From the NCBI GenBank assembly GCA_010029945.1, contig RGQW01000027.1, positions 1 to 13,259 of the forward strand: 13,259 bases of DNA, written 5' to 3'. The stretch comes from Actinomycetota bacterium (lineage in GTDB: Bacteria > Actinomycetota > Actinomycetes > S36-B12). The stretch's first letter is position 1; each line of letters begins with the position of its first letter. The translations under genes and the position numbers were made by a program. The notes below the pieces were generated by a model that was not told the origin of the DNA, did no database searches, and saw nothing but the letters and a program-made list of their open reading frames with translations. Positions 1 through 5,947 of this stretch are shown piece by piece.

Positions 1-93
1 TCTTACCACGCAGATCACCAGGCAGTTCACGACGCGGATCACTACACATTTCACGACGCAGCGTGGACGCTGCTCGTTAAGGTCGAGCCGTGA
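1..93 (+). CDS. C-terminal end of an unidentified upstream gene, His-rich tail (partial)
   Basis: Frame 1 is open from the window edge to TGA at 91-93 and would encode about 30 residues. The stop overlaps the GTG start of the next gene in a GTGA arrangement, the usual sign of translational coupling in this kind of genome. The tail is rich in His and Asp: an eight-residue HxADH/HDADH-like pattern repeats, and at DNA level this appears as an imperfect 24-bp repeat (GATCAC at 13 and 37, TTCACGACGC at 26 and 50). The end is a more ordinary hydrophobic and charged stretch (TLLVKVEP). A His-rich end suggests metal binding, but the family cannot be named from 30 residues. It is called because of the open frame and the coupled stop. 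Confidence 0.5.
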   Translation, partial: SYHADHQAVHDADHYTFHDAAWTLLVKVEP

Positions 94-1343
94 CGTCGAC
101 TCCCGTTGTCCCCGGCTACTCGGGCGACGACACAGCACGGCTGGCTGAGGAACCGGTCAAGGAGACCGTTCGTAGTCCCTTCGCTCGGGATCGGGCGCGG
201 GTGCTTCATTCAGCCGGGCTTCGGCGACTCGCGGCGAAGACCCAGGTGATGGTCGCCGGCCAGGATGACTTCCCACGAACCCGACTGACCCACACCCTCG
301 AGGTCGCCCAGATCGCTCGCGAACTCGGAGAAGCCCTGGGGTGTGACCCCGACGTTGTCGAAGTCGCCGGCCTAGCTCACGATCTCGGCCATCCACCCTT
401 CGGTCACAACGGGGAAGACGAACTCAATCGACTCGCCGATTCCATCGGCGGGTTCGAAGGGAATGCGCAAACCCTTCGGGTTCTGACTCGCTTGGAGGCG
501 AAAGTCCACGACGACGATCGTGACCGAAGCGTCGGCTTGAACCTGACCAGGGCCTGTCTGGACGCCTCGTGCAAGTACCCGTGGCCGCGCGGTGACGGGG
601 GCGTGGGTCTGGAAGGAAAGTTCGGCTACTACGCCGACGACGCAGATGTCTACGCGTGGGTGCGCCATGGTGCACCGGAGAGACGCACCTGCTTGGAGGA
701 GCAGGTGATGGATTGGAGCGACGACGTTGCCTACTCCGTTCACGACGTCGAGGACGCGGTGCACGTCGGCCTTATCAAGGTCGACCTGTTCGCCGACGTC
801 GACGCCCGCGATGAGGTTGTCGCTATTGCGCGCGAGAAGTACCTTCCGTCGGCCAGCGACGATGAACTCACCGAAGCGATCGTGCGCCTGACGTCCCTGG
901 ACTACTGGCCCGAGTCCTTCTCCGGTTCCCACCGCGACATGGTCACCTTGAAGCGATTCACGAGTTACCTGATAGGTCGCTTCTGTGTCACGGCGCAAAT
1001 TGCCACGCAGATGAGCTACGGAGACGCGTCACTGACCCGCTACGCGGCCGATCTGGTCGTGCCCGATGAGGTGCGAGCCGAAGTCGCCGTCATGAAGGCG
1101 ATCACCGCGGCGTTCGTGATGCGCCGGCCCGGTGCTGACGCTGAGTACTCGCGGCAGCGAGAGATGATCGCCGAGCTGGTGCACGCCTTGACCCTGGAGG
1201 AGGGGCGATCACTGGAGCCCTCGATGGCGGACGCGTTCGCCCGAGCGGAGACCGACTCACAGCGGTTCCGGGTGATCATCGACCAGGTGGCGAGCCTGAC
1301 CGATGTCAGCCTCGTGCAGTGGCACAAGCGGCTCGTGCGCTGA
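90..1343 (+). CDS. dgt: Deoxyguanosinetriphosphate triphosphohydrolase-like protein
   Basis: This is an HD-domain dNTP triphosphohydrolase of the dGTPase family, which hydrolyses dNTPs to nucleoside and triphosphate and so helps set nucleotide pools. At 417 aa it has the usual length for the bacterial dgt-like group. Visible motifs are RTRLTHTLEV with a metal-ligand His near residue 68, the HD pair at 97-98 in HDLGHPPFGHNGE, and a later Asp in WSDDVAYSVHD near 211-212; these are the metal-binding positions of the HD fold. The N-terminal 25 residues are variable, as usual. The GTG start at 90 overlaps the upstream stop. Only a weak purine-rich stretch precedes it, so coupling probably drives translation. 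dnaG follows 34 bp downstream, the standard actinobacterial order. The substrate could be a dNTP other than dGTP. Confidence 0.95.
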   Translation: MTSTPVVPGYSGDDTARLAEEPVKETVRSPFARDRARVLHSAGLRRLAAKTQVMVAGQDDFPRTRLTHTLEVAQIARELGEALGCDPDVVEVAGLAHDLGHPPFGHNGEDELNRLADSIGGFEGNAQTLRVLTRLEAKVHDDDRDRSVGLNLTRACLDASCKYPWPRGDGGVGLEGKFGYYADDADVYAWVRHGAPERRTCLEEQVMDWSDDVAYSVHDVEDAVHVGLIKVDLFADVDARDEVVAIAREKYLPSASDDELTEAIVRLTSLDYWPESFSGSHRDMVTLKRFTSYLIGRFCVTAQIATQMSYGDASLTRYAADLVVPDEVRAEVAVMKAITAAFVMRRPGADAEYSRQREMIAELVHALTLEEGRSLEPSMADAFARAETDSQRFRVIIDQVASLTDVSLVQWHKRLVR

Positions 1344-1365
1344 CGCGCGGAGCCGGAGGCGAACC

Positions 1366-1371
1366 TAAGAT
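1366..1371 (+). promoter_or_regulatory. Candidate -10 box for leaderless dnaG
   Basis: TAAGAT fits the TANNNT -10 consensus and ends 6 bases before the dnaG ATG at 1378, so transcription would begin at or next to the A of the start codon. No Shine-Dalgarno sequence lies at normal distance (the nearest GGAGG is about 20 bases away). Leaderless mRNAs are common in Actinomycetota. No clear -35 box is seen at 16-18 bp, so this is a moderate call. Confidence 0.4.
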
Positions 1372-1377
1372 CAGGCC

Positions 1378-3207
1378 ATGGCCGGCCGGATACGCGACGA
1401 GGACGTTGCCCTTGTTCGCGAACGCGCCAGCATCGATGACGTGGTGCGCGAATACGTCACGTTGAAGACGGCCGGCGGCGGCAGCCTCAAGGGCCTGTGT
1501 CCCTTTCATGACGAGAAGTCACCGAGTTTCCACGTCACGCCGAGCCGCGGCATGTGGTACTGCTTCGGCTGCGGCGAAGGTGGAGATGTCATCAACTTCG
1601 TCCAGCGCATGGATCACCTGTCGTTCGCGGAGACCATCGAGAAGCTGGCGGAGAAGACTGGTGTGCAGCTTCGCTATGTCGAAGGTGGCGCCGCCATCAA
1701 CCGCCAGCAGGGCGTACGCACGCGACTTGTTGAGGCCCACAAGACGGCGGCCACCTTCTACCGCGAACAACTGACCTCACCCGCCGCCGCAGCCGGTCGT
1801 GACTTCTTGAAATCCCGTGGGTTCGACGCCAACAGTGCCGAGCACTTCGGAGTCGGGTTCGCTCCGGCGTCCTGGGATGCTCTGACCAGTTTCTTGCGCG
1901 GTAAGGGCTTCACCGACGAGGAATTGCTGGCCGGGGGACTGGTCAGTCAAGGCAACCGTGGTGTGTACGACAGGTTCCGTGGACGGCTCGTGTGGCCGAT
2001 ACGCGATCTCGGCGGGGACGTCGTTGGTTTCGGGGCGCGCAAACTCACCGATGACGACGACGGACCTAAGTACTTGAACACCCCGGAAACGCCGATCTAC
2101 AAGAAGTCGCACGTGCTCTACGGCATCGACCTGGCCCGCCGGGAGATCTCCAAGAACCAACAGGCGGTCATCGTCGAGGGCTACACCGACGTCATGGCGT
2201 GTCACCTCGCCGGAGTGACGACTGCCGTCGCGACGTGCGGCACCGCGTTTGGGGCCGATCACATCAAGGTGCTTCGACGCTTGCTGATGGACGACGATCA
2301 AATGAAGGGGCAAGTTGTCTTCACCTTCGACGGGGACGCTGCCGGGCAGAAGGCTGCGATGCGTGCGTTCGCGGAAGATCAGAAGTTCGTGTCGCAGACC
2401 TTCGTGGCGGTCGAGTCGCACGGGTTGGACCCGTGCGATCTTCGGTTACGGCACGGAGACTCCGCGGTGCAAGAGCTCGTGAACAACCGGGTGCCGCTGT
2501 TCGAGTTCGCTATTCGCTCCACGATCGCTGCCTACGACCTGGATTCCGCGGAAGGAAGAGTCGCGGCTTTGCGGGATGCGGCGCCGATCGTGGGCAAGAT
2601 CCGCGATCCGGCGTTACGGCCGGAGTATGCGCGCCGCCTGGCCGGGTGGATCGGTATGGATGTTGGGGAAGTGACGAAAGCTGTGGGCGGATCGGCGCCC
2701 ACGGGACCGTCCACGCCCGCCGCCACGAGGGCGTCGCGACCCGGCGACCCGGCGCTCGTGGTCGAGCGGGAAGCGTTGAAGTGCGCACTGCAGCACCCCG
2801 GTGTTGTCGCCGAGTGGTACGCCTCGGTGGAGACGCCGGCCTACTCGCACCCTCGCGCCGTTCGTGTTCACGAAGCGATCACCGCCGCCGGTGGCCCGCA
2901 CGTCGGGCGCGACGGACTCGAATGGATCGATGCGGTGCTCCAGGAATGTCCCGACGATGAGGTCCGCTCCCTAGTGCGCGAACTGGCTGTCGAACCGCTG
3001 CCGGCGAAGGACGGCGAAGGATCGCGGTACGCCACCGGGGTGATCGCCCGATTGCTGGAGATCGATGCCGGTCGTCGCATGGAGGACCTGATGGGTCGCC
3101 TGCAACGCTCCGAGGACCCGGAGGAACAGCAGCGCCTCGGGCACGAACTGCAGGCACTCCAGCAGTACCGGCGAAGCCTGCTCGAGGAAGCGGTGGGCTC
3201 CGCGTGA
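1378..3207 (+). CDS. dnaG: DNA primase
   Basis: This replicative primase lays RNA primers for Okazaki fragments with the DnaB helicase. The 609-aa length is normal. The N-terminal CHC2 zinc-binding domain shows Cys41, His44, Cys62 and Cys65 (CPFHDEKSPS ... YCFGCGEGG). The central primase core follows, with the TOPRIM domain marked by catalytic Glu267 in VIVEGYTDV and the metal-binding DGD at 318-320 in FTFDGDAAGQ. A Pro/Thr/Ala-rich linker near 443-455 leads into the C-terminal helicase-interaction domain. The ATG at 1378 is preferred because the protein begins just ahead of the conserved IRDEDVALVRERASIDDVV segment. It lacks a ribosome binding site and may be translated leaderless. Its stop overlaps the next start by 4 bp. 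Confidence 0.98.
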   Translation: MAGRIRDEDVALVRERASIDDVVREYVTLKTAGGGSLKGLCPFHDEKSPSFHVTPSRGMWYCFGCGEGGDVINFVQRMDHLSFAETIEKLAEKTGVQLRYVEGGAAINRQQGVRTRLVEAHKTAATFYREQLTSPAAAAGRDFLKSRGFDANSAEHFGVGFAPASWDALTSFLRGKGFTDEELLAGGLVSQGNRGVYDRFRGRLVWPIRDLGGDVVGFGARKLTDDDDGPKYLNTPETPIYKKSHVLYGIDLARREISKNQQAVIVEGYTDVMACHLAGVTTAVATCGTAFGADHIKVLRRLLMDDDQMKGQVVFTFDGDAAGQKAAMRAFAEDQKFVSQTFVAVESHGLDPCDLRLRHGDSAVQELVNNRVPLFEFAIRSTIAAYDLDSAEGRVAALRDAAPIVGKIRDPALRPEYARRLAGWIGMDVGEVTKAVGGSAPTGPSTPAATRASRPGDPALVVEREALKCALQHPGVVAEWYASVETPAYSHPRAVRVHEAITAAGGPHVGRDGLEWIDAVLQECPDDEVRSLVRELAVEPLPAKDGEGSRYATGVIARLLEIDAGRRMEDLMGRLQRSEDPEEQQRLGHELQALQQYRRSLLEEAVGSA

Positions 3208-3713
3208 GACTTCGCCGAAGCGGACTCGACGCCCAGGCCCGTGATCGGGTGGGCATCCGGCCGGGAGAGCGGGTGATCTCCTGGGGTGTGGGGGATGCAG
3301 CGGACCCTGATGGCTCGTTGATTGTCGCGACCGATGCCGCGCTGTACGAGCAACGCAGTAGCCAGCGCATCGAGTGGCAGCGGGTGACGAAAGGAACCTG
3401 GGAGCAGCCGGAATTCGTTATCGACTTCGACGACAACGGTCTCGCGCGACGCCTTCGCATCCGCATCGATGACGCTCGGGACATCCCGGCCGCAGTCCGT
3501 GACCGGGTCACCGACACCGTCGTTGTTTCGGAATACCGGACCCTGGAGGGGGATCGCGGTGCGTTCTTCGTGGCGCGACGCTCTCCAGACGGGGATGTCG
3601 AGGACATTCGATGGTCGGTCGTTTTCGACGAAGGCCTCGATCCGGAAAGCCCGACCATGCGGGAACGGGCCGATGCGGAGTTGGAACAAATCCGGGCATC
3701 CCTCGGCATCTAG
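3204..3713 (+). CDS. Conserved hypothetical protein coupled to dnaG
   Basis: This is a soluble 169-aa protein starting at a GTG whose GTGA overlaps the dnaG stop, so it is probably translated by termination-reinitiation on the dnaG message. There is no signal peptide or membrane segment. The N-terminal half is predicted to be strand-rich (ERVISWG, SLIVATDAALYEQ, RIEWQRV, FVIDFDD, LARRLRIRI), resembling a small PH-like or beta-sandwich fold. The C-terminus is acidic and helical. Genes of this size directly after dnaG are frequent in Actinomycetota, but I know of no established function. The context suggests only co-expression with primase. Confidence 0.85.
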   Translation: MRLRRSGLDAQARDRVGIRPGERVISWGVGDAADPDGSLIVATDAALYEQRSSQRIEWQRVTKGTWEQPEFVIDFDDNGLARRLRIRIDDARDIPAAVRDRVTDTVVVSEYRTLEGDRGAFFVARRSPDGDVEDIRWSVVFDEGLDPESPTMRERADAELEQIRASLGI

Positions 3714-3729
3714 CCACGGACGCTGTTGG

Positions 3730-3735
3730 TAGCCT
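3730..3735 (+). promoter_or_regulatory. Possible -10 box of the tRNA-Asn gene
   Basis: TAGCCT lies 15 bp before the first tRNA base, a spacing that allows a short 5' leader. It fits the loose actinobacterial TANNNT pattern and has a TTGG just upstream. No convincing -35 element is visible, so the call is weak. Confidence 0.25.
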
Positions 3736-3750
3736 GTGCGCGCTTCACAA

Positions 3751-3823
3751 TCCCCCATAGCTCAATTGGCAGAGCATTCGACTGTTAATCGAAGGGTTAT
3801 TGGTTCGAGTCCAATTGGGGGAG
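3751..3823 (+). tRNA. tRNA-Asn (anticodon GTT)
   Basis: A full 73-base cloverleaf can be folded. The acceptor stem is TCCCCCA 3751-3757 with TGGGGGA 3816-3822, and the D stem is GCTC/GAGC. The anticodon stem is TTCGA/TCGAA with loop CTGTTAA, giving anticodon GTT at 3784-3786. The T arm is ATTGG-TTCGAGT-CCAAT and the discriminator base is G3823. The 3' CCA is not encoded. The 3' half from 3779 is repeated perfectly at 5901-5947, marking this gene as the integration site of an element. The present 3' half may therefore be the copy brought in by that element, with tRNA function preserved. Confidence 0.97.
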
Positions 3824-3825
3824 CT
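3779..3825 (+). repeat. attL-like direct repeat (tRNA-Asn 3' half), 47 bp
   Basis: These 47 bases, from the anticodon stem to two bases past the discriminator, are identical to 5901-5947 in the same orientation, at an offset of 2122 bp. Identity stops sharply on both sides (T versus G before, A versus T after). Tyrosine-recombinase elements typically use the 3' half of a tRNA gene as crossover site and recreate it at one end, which is exactly this pattern. Confidence 0.8.
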
Positions 3826-3845
3826 AGCGCCCCGTTTTGCCCTTT

Positions 3846-3859
3846 CGCTTGCGGAAGCG
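3846..3859. other. Small hairpin between tRNA and propeller gene
   Basis: CGCTT and AAGCG form a 5-bp stem with a four-base loop, followed at once by the self-complementary GCGCTTGCGC. There is no T-tract after the stem on either strand, so it is not a standard intrinsic terminator. It may help end the tRNA transcript or be incidental in GC-rich DNA. Confidence 0.2.
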
Positions 3860-3896
3860 CTTGCGCACTGATTTCGGGCTTGGTTAGGTGAGGCCT

Positions 3897-5525
3897 ATGA
3901 CGCCTTTACTTCGTGCCGCAAAGACCAAGATGACCGCCGTCGCTGCCAGCGTGGCCCTTGGCATCGGATGCATGGTGACCGGCGCGCTGCCTGCCACGGC
4001 GGCGCCAGGTGACGTGACGGCTTACCTCGTGGGTGACGGGGCTACGCCCGTGGACATCATCACCGCGCCTGACGGCACGATGTGGGCTGCTAACGAAGGA
4101 GCGAATTCGATTTCCCGAGTCACGACGGACGGGCAGATCACCTCCTTTCCGGTTCCGGGCGTTGGGCCCAACTCTCTGGTGTTTGGTCCGGATGGAGCCG
4201 TGTGGTTCACCTACTCGGGGACTTCGGCGATAGGGCGCATGGACACGAGCGGCACTGCTCGGAACTATTCGACGGGAGTACCTAACGGACGTGGAAGCGA
4301 CATCGAGGTGGGTTACGACAGCAAACTGTGGTTCACCATGCCCGACGCGCAACTCATCGGTCGCATAAGCACGGCTGGTGAAGTAGTCAGGTATTCAGGT
4401 GTTGGCGCTGCGGAGTCAATTGCCGTTGGTCCTGTGCGAAGTGGAGAGATGTATTTCAGTTCAGGAGTAGGTGGGCTGGGAGCGATCGCGACACTCACGG
4501 GTGCACGACGATCCATAGCGACTCCAGGTGCTACGTCAACCGGCCCGATCCATAACGCCGGGGGCAACGTCTGGTTCGAGATGACCGATGCTCAAGGTCG
4601 AGTCAAGCTGGGGAAAGCAACACGTGCGGGGATCGTTGAGGTTGACGTTCCACAAATCGCCAACGTAAATGAGATAGCGACTGGTCCGGACAAGTCTGTG
4701 TACATCACGGACACGGCTAGCCAGCGCATCGTTCACGTCACCGCTAATGGTGCGGTTGCGGCGGTCGTCGATTCGGGAGCCGATGCACACTCGTCGACAC
4801 TGGGTGAGGATGGGAATCTGTGGGTGGCTGCCGGGACAAGCAGCACCCCAGGGCAGATCCGCCGGATTCTGACCGGCATCGTTCCGACATTGGTCGTCAA
4901 CTCCCGCCCCTTCACCACGCCTTCGACTGGACTTTCCTCGGGGTCCCAAGTGTTGGCCAATAAGGCCATCTGGAAGTACGAACCGTCCAGTTACGCCTAC
5001 CAGTGGCAGGCATGCGCCAACCAGACGGAAACGACCTGTGTTGACATTCCCGGTGCTACCGGAGCGTCCTACATCGTGGCTGACTCGGATGTTGGAAAGT
5101 ACCTCCGCGTTGGGGTTACGGCAACGAACTTGAATGGTGCATCGAGCCCGTCCTTTAGCAGGCCAGCGGCCACAGACGGTGCCGCCGGCAGCAATGCTGC
5201 AGGACTGTCCAAGGTGGCCTCCATCGGGGGCGAGTACACCATGCAGTTGCTTGCCCCAAAGAAGCAGAAGCGCAATCAGCGCAAGTACTACATCGTTATC
5301 TTCTCTGCGGAAGATACCGAGGGCACGGTCACATTTCAGTTCCGCAAAGGCAATCGCACGAAGACAAAGACCGTCACGATCTCCGACGACCAAGCCTCGT
5401 ATCGGTGGAAGCCCAAGCGTCGGTGGCGCAAGGGTTACACAACAGTCACAGCAACCTTCCAGCCAAGCCCGGGTCAAAGTGAACTGACGGCCGCGGTCGT
5501 AGGAAGCCGGGTGCGTATCCGATAG
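3897..5525 (+). CDS. Secreted seven-bladed beta-propeller protein (streptogramin-lyase/NHL-like) with Ig-like domain
   Basis: This 542-aa exported protein is the only sizeable gene of the tRNA-bounded block. A Sec-type signal peptide covers residues 1 to about 36 (basic start, hydrophobic core, ATAA cleavage region). Seven repeats of about 40 residues (PDGTMWAANEGANSISRV, PDGAVWFTYSGTSAIGRM and so on) span about 45-325 and form a propeller like virginiamycin B lyase. The WFTE-type acidic residue typical of Vgb blades is replaced (WFTY, WFTM, YITD), so lyase activity is doubtful. An Ig-like segment with two Cys (YQWQACANQTETTCVDIPGATGASY) spans about 328-425, then a Lys/Arg-rich beta region runs to the end. 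No LPXTG sorting signal is seen. ATG 3897 is preferred over GTG 3888 because GAGG lies 3 bases upstream of the ATG. A cell-surface or secreted binding role is likely; the ligand is unknown. Confidence 0.85.
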   Translation: MTPLLRAAKTKMTAVAASVALGIGCMVTGALPATAAPGDVTAYLVGDGATPVDIITAPDGTMWAANEGANSISRVTTDGQITSFPVPGVGPNSLVFGPDGAVWFTYSGTSAIGRMDTSGTARNYSTGVPNGRGSDIEVGYDSKLWFTMPDAQLIGRISTAGEVVRYSGVGAAESIAVGPVRSGEMYFSSGVGGLGAIATLTGARRSIATPGATSTGPIHNAGGNVWFEMTDAQGRVKLGKATRAGIVEVDVPQIANVNEIATGPDKSVYITDTASQRIVHVTANGAVAAVVDSGADAHSSTLGEDGNLWVAAGTSSTPGQIRRILTGIVPTLVVNSRPFTTPSTGLSSGSQVLANKAIWKYEPSSYAYQWQACANQTETTCVDIPGATGASYIVADSDVGKYLRVGVTATNLNGASSPSFSRPAATDGAAGSNAAGLSKVASIGGEYTMQLLAPKKQKRNQRKYYIVIFSAEDTEGTVTFQFRKGNRTKTKTVTISDDQASYRWKPKRRWRKGYTTVTATFQPSPGQSELTAAVVGSRVRIR

Positions 5526-5597
5526 GGGCAGAAGACGAGTGATGAAGGAAAGACTTTTCAACCACTTGCGCCTGGATACTCACGTGAGCTGAAAATT

Positions 5598-5695
5598 CGT
5601 GTGGTGCGGAGCGTGAGAGCGCGAGGGCGAGATCAGCACCCGTCGGCCCGGGTCCAAGGGAAACGTCGATGAGGGCGACGTCCGGGTCTCAGTCT
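5598..5695 (-). pseudogene. Relic of a response-regulator gene (receiver domain fragment)
   Basis: The 98 bases align without gaps to 8101-8198 of the resident response-regulator gene, with 7 mismatches. Read on the minus strand they encode residues equivalent to about 51-83 of that protein, including the phospho-acceptor Asp in ALIDVSLGPG. The five interior differences all fall at third codon positions and are synonymous. The other two, at one edge, create a TGA in place of a Phe codon. Similarity stops abruptly on both sides. It is a non-functional fragment, and its differences look like those between two once-functional alleles. Confidence 0.75.
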
Positions 5696-5737
5696 GCTTA
5701 ACCATCAATGGAAGCTTGAATTTTGGGAGGTATCAGG

Positions 5738-5827
5738 ATGGATCCGTTTGTACGCCCTAGAAATGTGCGTACCGAATTGGTTTGTCGACCCAACCAAAAC
5801 TCAACGCTAGGCACTAGACGCGACTAG
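5738..5827 (+). CDS. Possible 29-aa small protein or truncated gene start
   Basis: ATG 5738 is preceded by GGGAGG at 5725-5730 with a 7-base spacer, one of the best ribosome binding sites in the window. The frame runs 29 codons to TAG (MDPFVRPRNVRTELVCRPNQ, then nine more residues). The peptide is basic, without signal or membrane segment, and not recognised. It may be the 5' end of a gene lost when the block shrank. Composition alone does not prove it is coding. Confidence 0.25.
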   Translation: MDPFVRPRNVRTELVCRPNQNSTLGTRRD

Positions 5828-5833
5828 CGACAA

Positions 5834-5851
5834 TGCCCCCTGGCTGGGGCA
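5834..5851. terminator. Weak hairpin in the convergent gap
   Basis: TGCCCC and GGGGCA pair over 6 bp around a six-base loop. The hairpin lies between the plus-strand propeller gene and the minus-strand kinase, where a bidirectional terminator would be useful. No U-tract follows on either strand, so the call is tentative. Confidence 0.25.
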
Positions 5852-5900
5852 AGGGAGCCAAGATCCAGCGACTTCGGGCCGATACTCGCTGCTCAGCGGG

Positions 5901-5947
5901 CGACTGTTAATCGAAGGGTTATTGGTTCGAGTCCAATTGGGGGAGCT
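5901..5947 (+). repeat. attR-like direct repeat (displaced tRNA-Asn 3' half), 47 bp
   Basis: This is a perfect copy of 3779-3825. The 5' half of the tRNA is absent: the bases before 5901 do not match the D arm or acceptor strand, so it cannot make a tRNA. In the uninterrupted chromosome this was probably the genuine tRNA 3' end. The last 29 bases overlap the 3' end of the kinase gene on the other strand and supply its stop codon. Confidence 0.8.

Larger units (their letters stand above)
5526..5900. other. Gene-poor end of the inserted block
   Basis: These 375 bp between the propeller gene and the second tRNA fragment contain no gene of normal size. They hold a perfect 10-bp palindrome CTCACGTGAG at 5579-5588, the response-regulator relic at 5598-5695, a 29-codon reading frame with a good ribosome binding site at 5738-5827 and a hairpin at 5834-5851. 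The base composition is visibly lower in GC than the flanks. The region looks like a patchwork of decayed pieces. Confidence 0.6.
3779..5947. mobile_element. Integrase-less element inserted in tRNA-Asn (about 2.1 kb)
   Basis: The block is bounded by perfect 47-bp copies of the tRNA-Asn 3' half. Inside are one secreted propeller gene, a relic of a response-regulator gene and gene-poor DNA. No integrase, excisionase or replication gene is visible, so it is either a deletion remnant of a larger island or a passenger mobilised in trans. Hand counts of single 60-base rows give about 47-58% GC inside (rows starting 4381, 5221, 5701) against about 70-72% in dnaG and the amine oxidase (rows starting 2581, 9181), consistent with foreign origin. 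A tandem duplication of the locus is the main alternative, but no histidine-kinase remnant follows the first repeat. Confidence 0.6.

Noticed and set aside
13..59. 24-bp direct repeats as a regulatory site upstream of dgt
   Set aside because: The repeat is in frame with the open end of an upstream coding sequence whose stop overlaps dgt, so a repeated peptide explains it better.
2868..3758. 296-aa minus-strand gene opposite dnaG and its neighbour
   Set aside because: It is antisense to two well-supported genes and shows Arg/Ser-rich composition without recognisable motifs.
5901..5947. Second tRNA-Asn gene
   Set aside because: Only the 3' half from the anticodon stem onward is present. The acceptor 5' strand and D arm are missing upstream, so no cloverleaf can form.
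3779..5947. Simple tandem duplication of the tRNA-kinase-regulator locus
   Set aside because: No kinase-like sequence follows the first tRNA copy, and the regulator relic differs by silent changes rather than decay. Insertion fits better, although duplication is not fully excluded.
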